Shown here: positions 34,221 to 43,518 of the stretch, piece by piece
Layout of the letters: each line of letters opens with the position of its first letter
Numbering within the stretch: position 1 is the stretch's first letter
Assembly: GCF_040833995.1 (NCBI RefSeq)
Contig: NZ_CP162137.1
Location: 2,466,501 to 2,530,500 of the forward strand
From: Leptospira sp. WS58.C1
GTDB lineage: Bacteria > Spirochaetota > Leptospiria > Leptospirales > Leptospiraceae
Direction: 5' to 3'
Length of the DNA: 64,000 bases
Made by a program: the position numbers and the translations under genes
The notes under the pieces: model-generated
Told to the model about the DNA's origin: nothing
Database searches by the model: none
The model's input: only the letters and a program-made list of their open reading frames with translations

Positions 34221-34736
34221 ATGAGAGCAATGCAAATTAATGCAAACCAATATCTCACTTTTCGACTGGGTCAGGACGAGTTTGGAGTGGAGATCCTTAA
34301 GGTAAGGGAGATCTTAGAATTTCGCGAACCTACAAGGGTCCCCAGAACATCCAAGTTCATCAGCGGGGTAATCAATCTTCGAGGGAACGTGGTCTCCGTA
34401 ATGGACCTGGCAAAATTATTCCAGAGCCGCGACATTGAACCTACGAAGCGCACCTGTATTATCATTTTAGAAATCCCTAATGATGATAATAAGGTTATCG
34501 CCGGGATTTTAGTAGATTCGGTGAATGAGGTTGCGACAATACCCCCGGAAAGTGTGGATCCGGTTCCCGCTTTCGGAGCTAATATCAAGACCGATTTTAT
34601 CCGAGGAATAGGAAAACTCGAGAACAGGGTGATCATACTTCTCAATCCGGCAATGATGCTTGATTTTAACGAAGTAATTTCCCTATACGAGAAAACTGAG
34701 GAAGAGATCGAAAACCTCGCTGCAGCAGGGTCATAA
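34221..34736 (+). CDS. cheW: Chemotaxis coupling protein CheW
   Basis: Links CheA to the receptor array. The 171-residue protein is a single CheW domain: YLTFRLGQDEFGVEILKVRE at the start, the conserved TRVPRTSKFISGVINLRGNV core, and VDSVNEVATIPPESVDP. The ATG at 34221 follows AGGAGA at eight bases. It lies 12 bases after the transducer gene and directly before cheR. Confidence 0.96.
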   Translation: MRAMQINANQYLTFRLGQDEFGVEILKVREILEFREPTRVPRTSKFISGVINLRGNVVSVMDLAKLFQSRDIEPTKRTCIIILEIPNDDNKVIAGILVDSVNEVATIPPESVDPVPAFGANIKTDFIRGIGKLENRVIILLNPAMMLDFNEVISLYEKTEEEIENLAAAGS

Positions 34737-34739
34737 AGG

Positions 34740-35549
34740 ATGAATGCGAACTTTACCCTAAGCCAATCCGAATTCGTTTCCTTTGCGACCCTAATTTTCA
34801 AATATACGGGCATCCGTATGGGTGAAAAGAAAAAGAACCTGATCGCTAGCCGTTTATCCAAGCGTGTACGAGCCCGTAATTGCAACTCTTACGGAGAATA
34901 TCTGAATATAATTAGGGACGATCTAAATAAAGAAGAGAGAAATATTTTCATTAGTCTGATTACGACTCATGTGACCCATTTTTTTAGGGAACCTGCCCAT
35001 TATAATTTCCTTGAAAGTATATTAGAAAATCGGAATAATTCTCCCACTAGGATCTGGAGCGCCGCCGCCTCCACCGGAGAAGAGGCATATAGCGCCGGAT
35101 TGATCATGCAGGACAAATTGGGTACTGACAATTGGTCGATCCTTGGAACCGATATTTGCAATGATAGTATCGAAAAGGCAAGAAACGGATTTTATCCGCT
35201 TCAGGGTTCGGAACAGATACCGGAACATTATCTAAAACGTTATTGTCTGAAAGGAAAAGAGGAATTCACCGGGTATTTTACTTTTGCGAAGGAGATCCGA
35301 TCCAGGATCCGTTTCGAAGTGGCAAACCTTACGACTCTCGACAAATTACCCGGAAGTTTCAAACCGAACATAGTTTTTCTAAGGAACGTAATGATCTATT
35401 TCGAAACGAAAGAAAAACAAATGATCATAGATATGATCGAATCCATTCTTTCTCCCGGAGCGATCCTTATTATAGGTCACTCTGAATCATTAACGGGCAT
35501 TCGAAGTAATTTTAAATTAATACGGACTTCCGTTTATCAAAAAATATGA
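34740..35549 (+). CDS. cheR: Chemotaxis protein methyltransferase CheR
   Basis: SAM-dependent methylation of receptor glutamates for adaptation. The 269-residue protein has the N-terminal helical part, [15 protein letters not shown], the SAM motif [32 protein letters not shown] and the late [11 protein letters not shown] and IIGHSESL. It lies three bases after cheW and overlaps cheB by four bases (ATGA). Confidence 0.97.
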   Translation: MNANFTLSQSEFVSFATLIFKYTGIRMGEKKKNLIASRLSKRVRARNCNSYGEYLNIIRDDLNKEERNIFISLITTHVTHFFREPAHYNFLESILENRNNSPTRIWSAAASTGEEAYSAGLIMQDKLGTDNWSILGTDICNDSIEKARNGFYPLQGSEQIPEHYLKRYCLKGKEEFTGYFTFAKEIRSRIRFEVANLTTLDKLPGSFKPNIVFLRNVMIYFETKEKQMIIDMIESILSPGAILIIGHSESLTGIRSNFKLIRTSVYQKI

Positions 35550-36616
35550 GCGGACGTTATTCTGTAATGATAGTGGACGACTCCGCAGTCGTTCGCCAGA
35601 ATTTAACTACGATCTTAACAAAAGATCCGAATGTCTCGGAAATTTTTACCGCGTCGGATCCGATTTTCGCTCTCCAAAAAATGCAAAATTATTGGCCGGA
35701 CGTAATCGTACTAGATATCGAAATGCCGAGAATGGATGGAATATCCTTTTTAAAAAAAATTATGGCGGAAAGACCTACTCCGATAGTGATCTGCTCCTCC
35801 CTAACTCAGGAAGGAGCTGCTGTCACGATGGAAGCTTTCAGCTCGGGAGCCGTGGATATCATTTCGAAACCGAAATTGAATGTAGGCGGTTTTTTGGAGG
35901 AATCCGCTGAGACATTCCTAAGGATTGTGCAGGCGGCTTCCCAATCAAGAATTTCCAAATTAGCGATCTCGAATACTAGCAAACCTCTACTAACTAAAAA
36001 TCCTATCGACCATAAATTATCCGCGGATACCACATGGAAATTAGTCGCCATAGGAACTTCTACCGGAGGAACAAACGCGTTAGAAACGATCCTTACGGAA
36101 CTTCCCCCTCTTTCCCCTCCGATCGCAATCGTACAACATATGCCTGAAAAATTCACCGCACAATTCGCCAAACGTTTGAATTCCATCTGCCAGGTAGGAG
36201 TAAAGGAAGCCGAACAAGGCGACGAGATCCCACCCGGAAGAGCAGTGATCGCTCCGGGAAACAGACATATGACCATTCGAATGAGCGGAGCAAGATTTTA
36301 CGTGGATCTAAAAGACGGTCCCCCGATCAATCGGCATCGACCTTCCGTGGATGTACTTTTTCGTTCGGTTTCTCAACAGGTAGGAAAGAACTCAGTAGGG
36401 ATCATCATGACAGGAATGGGAGATGACGGGGCTAGAGGATTATTAGAAATGAAAAGATCCGGTGCACACACCGTGGCCCAGGATGAATCTAGTTCCGTAG
36501 TGTTCGGAATGCCTAAGGAAGCAATTGAATTAGGAGCAGCGGAAGCGATACTTCCCTTAAGAAGAATGGCTTCCGAAATACTTTCGAAAGCCGGACATTC
36601 CGGAAGTCGATTCTAA
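35546..36616 (+). CDS. cheB: Chemotaxis response regulator protein-glutamate methylesterase CheB
   Basis: Removes methyl groups from receptors when phosphorylated by CheA. The 356-residue protein has a receiver with phospho-acceptor Asp57 ([13 protein letters not shown]) and a methylesterase domain with the triad Ser172 (GTSTGG), His198 (IVQHMP) and an Asp in MGDDGARG near 293. All elements are intact. Its stop overlaps the end of the convergent PAS-GHKL gene by four bases, leaving no room for a separate terminator. Confidence 0.97.
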   Translation: MSGRYSVMIVDDSAVVRQNLTTILTKDPNVSEIFTASDPIFALQKMQNYWPDVIVLDIEMPRMDGISFLKKIMAERPTPIVICSSLTQEGAAVTMEAFSSGAVDIISKPKLNVGGFLEESAETFLRIVQAASQSRISKLAISNTSKPLLTKNPIDHKLSADTTWKLVAIGTSTGGTNALETILTELPPLSPPIAIVQHMPEKFTAQFAKRLNSICQVGVKEAEQGDEIPPGRAVIAPGNRHMTIRMSGARFYVDLKDGPPINRHRPSVDVLFRSVSQQVGKNSVGIIMTGMGDDGARGLLEMKRSGAHTVAQDESSSVVFGMPKEAIELGAAEAILPLRRMASEILSKAGHSGSRF

Positions 36617-37905
36617 CGCTGAACAATCATCGGAAACTGCAAAGAAATACAAACTTCGCGTTCTTCTTTTTCGTAAATATTAGATTTTGTGACTGTAAAA
36701 TAGACTCTGGCGTTCATATCTTCAGCCAACTTTCGAACGACAGGCAACCCTAGACCGATCCCGAATTCCTCTTTGGTATATCTTTCATCTACAGCTTTTT
36801 TTAGTCTGAAAAAGGGTTGGAATAGTGCGATCTCTTCGGAATTTTTACAGTCCAAATTCTCTATCTCTTTATAATTCGGAGGATTGATGAATTTCATTAT
36901 AAAATTGTTATCTGTCCTAAGATAAAGAACGATGATCTCCGCACCATCGGGCGAATATTTCATACCATTTATGAGAATCTCTCTTACGATCGTTTTTAAA
37001 GCTTCTTTGCAGATAACGACTTTTTGAGATTCTAAGTTTTTCAAAACGGACATTACCACATTCTGCTTCTTGATCTGAAGCATATCATGCATATAATCCA
37101 CTTGCTCGTCCACAAGATTCAAAATTTCGGCTAAGGATAATTCTTCCGTGTTCAGATAATTTTCTTCAAAAACGATTTGGGCATCAGCCATCGTTTTGAT
37201 CAGTCTTTTCGTAACTTGAAAATTCTCTTCCAGCAGATCCATAAAAGCCAGGGGTACGATTGCATTCTTATCATCTTTCTGAGCTGTCTCAAACAAAGCT
37301 CCCAAGGAAGTAATTAAAGCTCCTATACCGGAACCCTGCATTAAGGAAGTATTCAAATTGGGAAGAGCCTGCTGCATCCAAATCCTATTTCCCCCCTTCC
37401 CTTCTATCTCTTGTCTCCAGTTAAATATGGAAATGATCTCCCTGTATAAAGATTGTTCCCGCTTCAAAAAAGACATTTGTTTATCGGTAATATTCGAAAT
37501 GTCTGCGCCTCTTTCGTTGGCGAGCTCATTTAATGCCAAAAAGATCAGGTTCGTTTCGGTATCCGGAAACGTAAGAAGAGAGATACGGATCTGAAACATT
37601 CTATCCCCAAAATTACTCTCAATTTCAAAAGAGCTTCCTTTTAGGACGTGTAAAAATTTATCATCCTCGATTGGCAAAAAATCCGGACCAAATTCAGAAT
37701 ATTTTTTCCCCAAAAAATCCGCGTTCCCGGACCCATGATGAAAAGAAGGTAATCGAAAGTATACACATCTCAGGTCGGGATCAAAGACCGCAAACTCTTC
37801 CTTCGGAAAAGAGGAAGACCAGACATCGAAGATCGGTATTAGCTTCGACCTAAGAAAAATTTCTGAAGATATATAATCCGGATTGGAAGTATTGGAAACC
37901 GACAT
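36613..37905 (-). CDS. PAS domain fused to a histidine-less GHKL ATPase domain
   Basis: A 430-residue soluble protein. Residues about 35-130 read as a PAS domain ([18 protein letters not shown]). A helical part follows with [15 protein letters not shown] (187-201), where an H-box would be expected but no His is present, and another helical pair. The GHKL domain has an N-box ([14 protein letters not shown], 308-321) and a G2 box (FGIGLGL, 381-387); the G1 DxGxG is replaced by FINPPN. The layout and several short matches (NW, GxGxGA, QPFFRL, VDE, GLGL) agree with the receiver-GHKL protein at 26678, so they are probably paralogous. It is read towards cheB. Catalytic activity is uncertain; it may bind ATP or phosphorylate something other than His. 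Confidence 0.8.
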   Translation of the reverse strand: MSVSNTSNPDYISSEIFLRSKLIPIFDVWSSSFPKEEFAVFDPDLRCVYFRLPSFHHGSGNADFLGKKYSEFGPDFLPIEDDKFLHVLKGSSFEIESNFGDRMFQIRISLLTFPDTETNLIFLALNELANERGADISNITDKQMSFLKREQSLYREIISIFNWRQEIEGKGGNRIWMQQALPNLNTSLMQGSGIGALITSLGALFETAQKDDKNAIVPLAFMDLLEENFQVTKRLIKTMADAQIVFEENYLNTEELSLAEILNLVDEQVDYMHDMLQIKKQNVVMSVLKNLESQKVVICKEALKTIVREILINGMKYSPDGAEIIVLYLRTDNNFIMKFINPPNYKEIENLDCKNSEEIALFQPFFRLKKAVDERYTKEEFGIGLGLPVVRKLAEDMNARVYFTVTKSNIYEKEEREVCISLQFPMIVQR

Positions 37906-38117
37906 CGATGGTCCTCTCTACGTTATAGGACGATTTGTTCCGCGAAAAGCCTTCCTTTCCCTGAAATATTAGCTTACTTAAGTTACGAATTATCGCAACT
38001 CTTCTTAAATTTCGACAAATACTTGCCGAATGAATTTTAGATTGAAAGACAGTGTATTCATTGAAAAGTGTTCCTTCCTAAAAGGAGCCCTAGGATAAAT
38101 ATCTATTTTTAGTACAA

Positions 38118-39170
38118 ATGTTAGAAACTACCGACTTAATCCATTATTTAAAAGCGGCCACGATCGCTCAGTTAGGATTTTTGATCCTGAACTTCCTCAT
38201 CAGGGTAAAACTAAGCACTCGTAGTATTCTAGGAAGTTTATTCACTTCCTCGTTGATCGCTTATTTTATTTGTCCTTGGTTGGACCATTCTACGAATACG
38301 TTTATTCTAATCCTGGTACATACCGGATGTTTTTCGGTTTCTATCTTCTTTTATCTGTTCGTAACAAGCCTTTTCGAAGACGGGTTCAAATTAAAAACCT
38401 GGCATGCGGTATTATTCCTTTCCCTGAATATATTCTGTTTTTATGTTTTTCTTGCCTCGGATATAAGAAGCCAAAACACCATTTTTGCCAAAGTGTTGTT
38501 CAGCATGCCCCAGGTATTTTACCTTGGACTCATTTTACTCACCTTAGGAAAAGTTTTAAAAGATAAGAATATCGATTTGCTGGAATCCAGAAGAGAATTC
38601 AGGGTAATCTTCTCCTGGGTAACCGGGATCTATAGTATGTCCGTCGTACTGATGGAAGTGATCACCAAAGATTCCGGATATTCCCTCCAATTAGATCTGA
38701 TCAACTCCTCTTTCATTTTTATATTGGTATTTTTCATTTCCTTTCGGATATTCCAGTTTAGAGACAACGTTTTTCCGACGGAAGAAATACAAACGGAAGA
38801 AGTTTCCGATGAACCTTTAGACGAAACCCTATTGCAAAAATTGGATTCTCTCTTAAAGGTCCAAAAAGTGTTTCTGCAGGAAAACCTGACCATTTCCGTC
38901 TTGGCCAAACAGTTAAACGTTCCGGAGAAGAAGGTCCGTAGGTTGATCAATAAAGGACTAGGATATCGGAACTTCAACGAATTCCTAAATCAATTCAGGA
39001 TACAGGAAGCAAAGTTTATACTTTCAGATCCGAGTAAAAACGATTTTCAAGTGCTTAGGATCGCAATGGATCTAGGCTACGGATCCCTTGCACCATTCAA
39101 CCGAGCATTCAAAGAAATTGTAGGAATGACCCCTAGCGATTTTAGAAAACAAAAAAACCAGGTAAAATAA
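38118..39170 (+). CDS. AraC-family regulator with N-terminal membrane domain
   Basis: A 350-residue protein with about six or seven hydrophobic helices in residues 1-215 and a C-terminal AraC DNA-binding domain (about 255-345): LTISVLAKQLNVPEKKVRRL as first helix-turn-helix and FQVLRIAMDLGYGSLAPFNR then AFKEIVGMTPSDFRK as the second, signature-bearing half. Membrane-bound AraC regulators of this layout are common in Leptospira and Bacteroidetes. It probably senses a membrane or lipid signal and controls the adjacent desaturase-family gene, in front of which two 21-bp direct repeats lie. Confidence 0.88.
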   Translation: MLETTDLIHYLKAATIAQLGFLILNFLIRVKLSTRSILGSLFTSSLIAYFICPWLDHSTNTFILILVHTGCFSVSIFFYLFVTSLFEDGFKLKTWHAVLFLSLNIFCFYVFLASDIRSQNTIFAKVLFSMPQVFYLGLILLTLGKVLKDKNIDLLESRREFRVIFSWVTGIYSMSVVLMEVITKDSGYSLQLDLINSSFIFILVFFISFRIFQFRDNVFPTEEIQTEEVSDEPLDETLLQKLDSLLKVQKVFLQENLTISVLAKQLNVPEKKVRRLINKGLGYRNFNEFLNQFRIQEAKFILSDPSKNDFQVLRIAMDLGYGSLAPFNRAFKEIVGMTPSDFRKQKNQVK

Positions 39171-39179
39171 CCGATCGAA

Positions 39180-39221
39180 TCCGGAATCGATCAGATATTG
39201 TCCGGAATCCATCGGATACAA
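39180..39221 (+). promoter_or_regulatory. Two 21-bp direct repeats, candidate AraC-type operator
   Basis: TCCGGAATCGATCAGATA (from 39180) and TCCGGAATCCATCGGATA (from 39201) match at 16 of 18 bases and are spaced exactly 21 bp, two helical turns, as for tandem AraC-family sites. A further TTCCGGAA follows at 39222-39229. They lie between the AraC-type gene and the desaturase-family gene. Confidence 0.55.
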
Positions 39222-39278
39222 TTCCGGAAAAATGTTTTAATGATCCATCAAATCCTACACAGGAGCAAAGGATCAAAT

Positions 39279-40094
39279 ATGTGCTTTCACAAACAATTAT
39301 TTCAATACATGATGGATTTGGTTCCCCAAATCCCAATCATATTCCTAATAGATTTTGTAAGATACGTTCTATTCGCCGGCTTGGCGTTTTTGGTCTTCTA
39401 CATTTGGAAACATCCGTTCCAACATAGGAAGATACAAGAGAAGAATGCAAAGCCGTCTCAGTTTAGAAAAGAATTCTTATATTCTGTTTCTTCAGTACTT
39501 GTATACACCTCCGTGACTTTGATCGTATTTCTATTTAGAAAATACGGATACTTTAAATTTTACGGACGTATAGAAGATCATGGTTGGGGATATCTTATTT
39601 TAAGTATGATATTAATTTTCGTGATCCAGGACTTTTACTTCTATTGGACACATAGATTAATGCATACTCGATGGCTCTATAAGAGAGTGCACAAGATACA
39701 CCATGACTCCGTAACACCTTCTCCTTGGACGGCCTATTCTTTCAGTCCTTGGGAAGCATTGATCCATTCTCTTATTATGCCCATCGTTGCCATGTCATTC
39801 CCGATCCATCCTCTGGCTTTGATGATCTTTATGACCTTCCAAATCATACGTAATGTCCTAGGTCATAGCGGTTACGAAATTTTTCCAAGCTGGATGGGTA
39901 CGAATAAGGTTTTAAAATTGGTGAATTCGAATACGAACCATGATATGCACCACCAAAGTTTCCGATACAACTTTGGACTTTATACTACAGTTTGGGATTA
40001 TCTATTCGGAACAGTTCATCCGGAATACGAAAAAACTTTTGCGGAGATAACCAACAGAAAACCGGAACGAAGAGAATTGCAGGAGAGTATCTAA
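39279..40094 (+). CDS. Sterol desaturase / fatty acid hydroxylase family membrane enzyme
   Basis: Di-iron integral membrane oxygenase of the fatty-acid-hydroxylase superfamily. The 271-residue protein has about four membrane segments and the three histidine clusters that bind the iron pair: WTHRLMH, HKIHHDSVTP and, after the last helix, NTNHDMHHQSF. The C-terminal YTTVWDYLFGTVHPEY is also typical. The start ATG at 39279 has AAAGGA six bases ahead; the frame is open 27 codons upstream but that part overlaps the direct repeats. The substrate is unknown; the neighbouring membrane regulator suggests lipid modification in response to a membrane signal. Confidence 0.88.
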   Translation: MCFHKQLFQYMMDLVPQIPIIFLIDFVRYVLFAGLAFLVFYIWKHPFQHRKIQEKNAKPSQFRKEFLYSVSSVLVYTSVTLIVFLFRKYGYFKFYGRIEDHGWGYLILSMILIFVIQDFYFYWTHRLMHTRWLYKRVHKIHHDSVTPSPWTAYSFSPWEALIHSLIMPIVAMSFPIHPLALMIFMTFQIIRNVLGHSGYEIFPSWMGTNKVLKLVNSNTNHDMHHQSFRYNFGLYTTVWDYLFGTVHPEYEKTFAEITNRKPERRELQESI

Positions 40095-40117
40095 CCGAAT
40101 ACAAACGACTGGAAATC

Positions 40118-40143
40118 GATCCGCCCCGAACCGGGTGCGGATC
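40118..40143. terminator. Hairpin between convergent genes
   Basis: GATCCGC-CCCG-aac-CGGG-t-GCGGATC folds into an 11-bp GC-rich stem with one bulge, midway between the stops of the desaturase-family gene (40094) and the ATP-grasp-like gene (40154). T-tracts are weak on both sides, so it is only a probable bidirectional terminator. Confidence 0.5.
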
Positions 40144-40153
40144 CTAACCCAAT

Positions 40154-41416
40154 CTATACGATTTCAGGCAATGTATATAAAGGAGAAAAACCTCCGCCAG
40201 GAGTCCTAAAATTCGTAGTCTGTCCTTGATACAACCGACTAGCTAAAAGTAGAATCTCGTCGTTATAGATATATGCCCTTATATCCATCTTTAATTCTCT
40301 TTCTTCTCCGGTGACGGATGTGACCCGAACGGATGGAGGAATAAATTCCTGGCTTATGTATTCCCCATTTATGATTTCCGAAAACTTTCCTTTTGTAAGT
40401 TTCCCTCCATAATAAGCGGCCTTACCGCCAAAACCTTCTTTAGGTTTAAAAAATATATGCTTTCGTTTTTCCCAAAGTTCTTGCGCATTCCCTAAGTTTA
40501 CAATTTTCGTATCAGGAACGGATGATTTTAGGATTTCCGAATCCTTCTTATCAAACCCCGCTTTTATTAGAAAATCGTTATCCGAAAGAACATGAAGGTT
40601 CGTCTTTCGTGCGAATAAGTCGTAATCGACCGGACTCGGAGTAAGGATTACTTTTTCATTTTTCCACGCTTGGAAAATTTTAGAATTCGAAACATCGGAT
40701 AAATGAAAATCAGTCAATCTATTGTAAATCAGATCGATCTTCTTTCCCTCGAAGTGAAGTTCTTCTCCTATAAGTTCGATCTGCTCCGGGCCGAGGATCT
40801 CCGATTGGATACCTTTGGATCTGAATAAGTCTCTAAATAACAAGAACTCCGGATATAAAAACTGATCGGATGGATTTTCGTCCACAATAGCGATAAAGCC
40901 CGGCCTTCCCGTTCTTCCATTGGAAGTCCATTCGTCCATGAATATGGAAAAAAATTTTTCCTCCAAAGTTTGGAGAGCTTCCGCATTCTGCAAGGCGATA
41001 TCCACAACCTTACAACATCCGATCTGGGCTTCCAAAAGTTTTAACTGTAAATAAGCCCCACCTGCGTTCGTGTTGATCTCGATGAGCTTAGGACCTTCCT
41101 TTGTCTGATGAAAATCCAAACTAAGAAAGACCCCTCCGGAAATATCCTTTGTTCTTTCGATCGGATCGTAATCCGACAAAATGCGATCTCGTACTGCCGG
41201 TAAACGTAAGGCCTTCCGAATAGAAAATAAAATTTGGCGGATCTTCTCCTGATCCGAAATATTGATAAAAGAAGGTGTTTCGGAATAAAAATGTTCGATC
41301 CCCCGGGTCCTGATTTCAGGAACAGGGAATTTATACGCTTCTTCACTCAGGCGTTCTTTGTTCAAAGTAGAACAAGAACATTTTTCATTCAGTATTTCCG
41401 CTAAGTTAGTTTCCAT
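40154..41416 (-). CDS. ATP-grasp-like protein at the end of the arsenic operon
   Basis: A 420-residue soluble protein. Features of an ATP-grasp ligase are GPKLIEINTNAGGAYL (about 109-123), KIDLIYNRLTDFHLSD, FFKPKEGFGGKAAYYGGK (nucleotide-binding lysines) and the C-terminal KMDIRAYIYND. Such enzymes join a carboxylate to an amine or thiol through an acyl phosphate; the substrate here is unknown. Notable Cys residues are at 13 and 15 (CSCS) and a CC pair near 134. It lies 21 bases after arsC in the same direction, so it is probably induced with arsR-acr3-arsC. A role in making a thiol or peptide for arsenic detoxification is possible but unproven. Confidence 0.65.
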   Translation of the reverse strand: METNLAEILNEKCSCSTLNKERLSEEAYKFPVPEIRTRGIEHFYSETPSFINISDQEKIRQILFSIRKALRLPAVRDRILSDYDPIERTKDISGGVFLSLDFHQTKEGPKLIEINTNAGGAYLQLKLLEAQIGCCKVVDIALQNAEALQTLEEKFFSIFMDEWTSNGRTGRPGFIAIVDENPSDQFLYPEFLLFRDLFRSKGIQSEILGPEQIELIGEELHFEGKKIDLIYNRLTDFHLSDVSNSKIFQAWKNEKVILTPSPVDYDLFARKTNLHVLSDNDFLIKAGFDKKDSEILKSSVPDTKIVNLGNAQELWEKRKHIFFKPKEGFGGKAAYYGGKLTKGKFSEIINGEYISQEFIPPSVRVTSVTGEERELKMDIRAYIYNDEILLLASRLYQGQTTNFRTPGGGFSPLYTLPEIV

Positions 41417-41437
41417 TCGAAGATCCGCTCTTTATCC

Positions 41438-42061
41438 TTAGACATGATCCATTACGAAAAGAAGTTCTCTTGCGATCGTTTCAGATGTTTCTACGTATTT
41501 TTTTAGAACTTCGGACGTGCCGTCGAATTCCTTCGGATCCGAGTACGGGAGACTGATCCTTTTTCCTGCTCCAGGAACATAAGGACAAGCTTCATCTGCA
41601 GAAGAACAAACCATAACGGCTATAAATTTCTTCTTAGGATTCGCAGGATCCGAATAAAGTTTGGAGTATGCCGAGATAGGAAGAGCGTTATCTTTGTAAG
41701 AGACAAGGTATCTAGGATTATTTTCCGTCTCTTGTTCCTTTTCTATCCTGAAGCCGATCTTGGCAAGCGCTTGGACCGAGTTTGAATGAAAGGAAGTAAC
41801 CTCAGTTCCTCCTGAATAGGACCGGATCCCGGAAAGTCCAAGATATTCCGCGCAGGCGAATGCAAACATTTGTGCAATTTGACTTCGACGGGAATTATGA
41901 GTACATACGAATATCATCTCGCAATAATTCTGATCTAATTTTAATCCTCTAATCTCGTTTGCAAACTGAAGCAATATTTCCTTTCTTTCTTCCGAAATAA
42001 ATGAGTATTCGTTTTTTCTTTTGCTTAAAAAATCCTGGATCGGACTAAAAAGAGCGCTCAT
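41438..42061 (-). CDS. arsC: Thioredoxin-type arsenate reductase / low-molecular-weight phosphatase family protein
   Basis: Reduces arsenate to arsenite, which Acr3 then exports. The 207-residue protein has the LMW-phosphatase P-loop with Cys53 and Arg59 (VCTHNSRRSQ), and two further Cys residues at 152 and 159 (VCSSADEACPY). Their spacing of seven equals that of Cys82/Cys89 in Staphylococcus ArsC, supporting the thioredoxin-linked mechanism. An N-terminal extension of about 45 residues precedes the domain. Its ATG overlaps the acr3 stop (ATGA). Confidence 0.88.
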   Translation of the reverse strand: MSALFSPIQDFLSKRKNEYSFISEERKEILLQFANEIRGLKLDQNYCEMIFVCTHNSRRSQIAQMFAFACAEYLGLSGIRSYSGGTEVTSFHSNSVQALAKIGFRIEKEQETENNPRYLVSYKDNALPISAYSKLYSDPANPKKKFIAVMVCSSADEACPYVPGAGKRISLPYSDPKEFDGTSEVLKKYVETSETIARELLFVMDHV

Positions 42062-43122
42062 GCGGTCTTACCCTTTACATAAAATTTCTCTCTGAATATT
42101 TTCGCGATCTCCACTAAAAGAACGAGGACCGGAATTTCCACGAGCGGTCCAACAATCCCGACAAACGCCTGCCCGGAAGCGATACCAAAGGTCCCGATCG
42201 CAACAGCGATCGCTAATTCGAAATTATTTCCCGCAGCAGTAAAGGAAACCGCCACGTTCCTTGGATAATCCGCTTTTATTAAAAGTCCTAAAGCAAAACT
42301 CAGAAAGAACATTAAAAGAAAATAAACAAGCAAAGGAGCGGATATTTGAAGAACGTCCCAAGGGATATTTATAAGCGATTCCCCTTTTAGACTAAAAATG
42401 AAGACTATCGTCAAAAGTAAAAAGATCAGGGTTATGGGAGATATGGATGGTAATAATTTTTGAGTCGTCCATTCTTCTCCTTTGAGGCGTAAACTTGCGT
42501 TTCTAATTCCCAAACCCAGTAAAAACGGGATCCCTAAATAGATCAATACGCTGTATACAATATCCCAATAACTTATATGTATGGAAGAGTTCGTAAATCC
42601 GAAAGTCCCGGGAAGAACGCTTACAAAAAAATAAGCGATAACCCCGTAAAAAAGGAGCTGAAAGATACTGTTTAAAGCGACAAGCCCTGCAGCGACCTCA
42701 CGATCACCGTCCGCAAGATCGTTCCATACTAAAACCATCGCAATACAACGCGCAATTCCGATCAGAATCAACCCTACCCGGTATTCCGGATTTTCCGGAA
42801 AGAAAAGGAATGCCAACCCGAACATCAGCAAGGGACCGATCACCCAATTTAAAAATAAAGAATATAGGATCAGATCGATCCGTCCGAATGCTTTAGGGAT
42901 TCTTGCAAAATTCACCTTAGCCAAAGGTGGGACCATCATAAAAATGAGCCCGATAGCGATCGGGACATTTGTACCTCCAAAATCCGAACTTCGGATCCAA
43001 ACTACAAAACCGGGGAACCAAATAGAGAGGGAGATCCCTATCCCCATAGCGATAAAAATCCAAATAGTCAGGAATTTATCTATAAATGATAATTTTTTTT
43101 CGGAAACGAGATTAGAAGACAT
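42058..43122 (-). CDS. acr3: Arsenite efflux permease, ACR3 family
   Basis: Inner-membrane As(III) exporter driven by proton motive force. The 354-residue protein has about ten membrane helices. The ACR3 signature with the essential Cys is in IGIARCIAMVLVWNDLADGD, and the second conserved region is NVAVSFTAAGNNFELAIAVAIG. It is the second gene of the arsR-acr3-arsC row, 41 bp after arsR; a perfect inverted repeat overlaps its start codon. Confidence 0.95.
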   Translation of the reverse strand: MSSNLVSEKKLSFIDKFLTIWIFIAMGIGISLSIWFPGFVVWIRSSDFGGTNVPIAIGLIFMMVPPLAKVNFARIPKAFGRIDLILYSLFLNWVIGPLLMFGLAFLFFPENPEYRVGLILIGIARCIAMVLVWNDLADGDREVAAGLVALNSIFQLLFYGVIAYFFVSVLPGTFGFTNSSIHISYWDIVYSVLIYLGIPFLLGLGIRNASLRLKGEEWTTQKLLPSISPITLIFLLLTIVFIFSLKGESLINIPWDVLQISAPLLVYFLLMFFLSFALGLLIKADYPRNVAVSFTAAGNNFELAIAVAIGTFGIASGQAFVGIVGPLVEIPVLVLLVEIAKIFREKFYVKGKTA

Positions 43123-43155
43123 TAATCGTTAAATCGCAATATTACGATTAATGTC
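43118..43155 (-). promoter_or_regulatory. Perfect 12-bp inverted repeat over the acr3 start
   Basis: GACATTAATCGT (43118-43129) and ACGATTAATGTC (43144-43155) are exact reverse complements with a 14-base spacer that itself contains ATCG half-sites. It fills the gap between arsR and acr3 and includes the acr3 ATG. It could be a second ArsR operator or an RNA hairpin limiting acr3 translation. Confidence 0.6.
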
Positions 43156-43163
43156 AAGAGGTT

Positions 43164-43493
43164 TTAGCAGGAATTTCCGCTTTCGGGGACCTGAGAAAGA
43201 AAAGGAACGAAATATCCTTCGATCTCATTCCAAGTTTTTTTATTGATACAATAGCATATAGACGGGCCTTCGATGGTCCCTTGCAGAATACCCACATCTT
43301 TTAATGCTTTTAGATGTTGGGAGATCGTGGCCTGGGCTAGTCCGAGTTCTTCGACCAAGTCTCCGCAGATGCAGGCTTTTCTTTTGAGGACGTACTCCAA
43401 GATCGCGATACGGGCAGGATGCCCTAGTGCCTTTGCATAAGAGGCAATCTTATTCTGCCTCTTATTAAATAACTCTGTCTTGGTAATTCCCAT
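43164..43493 (-). CDS. arsR: ArsR-family arsenite-responsive repressor
   Basis: A 109-residue winged helix-turn-helix repressor. As(III)-binding thiols are likely Cys41 and Cys43 (RKACICGDLVEEL) ahead of the recognition helix ATISQHLKAL, and Cys109 at the C-terminus. A Cys pair also occurs in SICYCINK. It heads the acr3-arsC-ATP-grasp row and is preceded by a palindromic operator-like sequence. Confidence 0.92.
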   Translation of the reverse strand: MGITKTELFNKRQNKIASYAKALGHPARIAILEYVLKRKACICGDLVEELGLAQATISQHLKALKDVGILQGTIEGPSICYCINKKTWNEIEGYFVPFLSQVPESGNSC

Positions 43494-43518
43494 TATGGTC
43501 TATTCAAGATGAGCCCCG

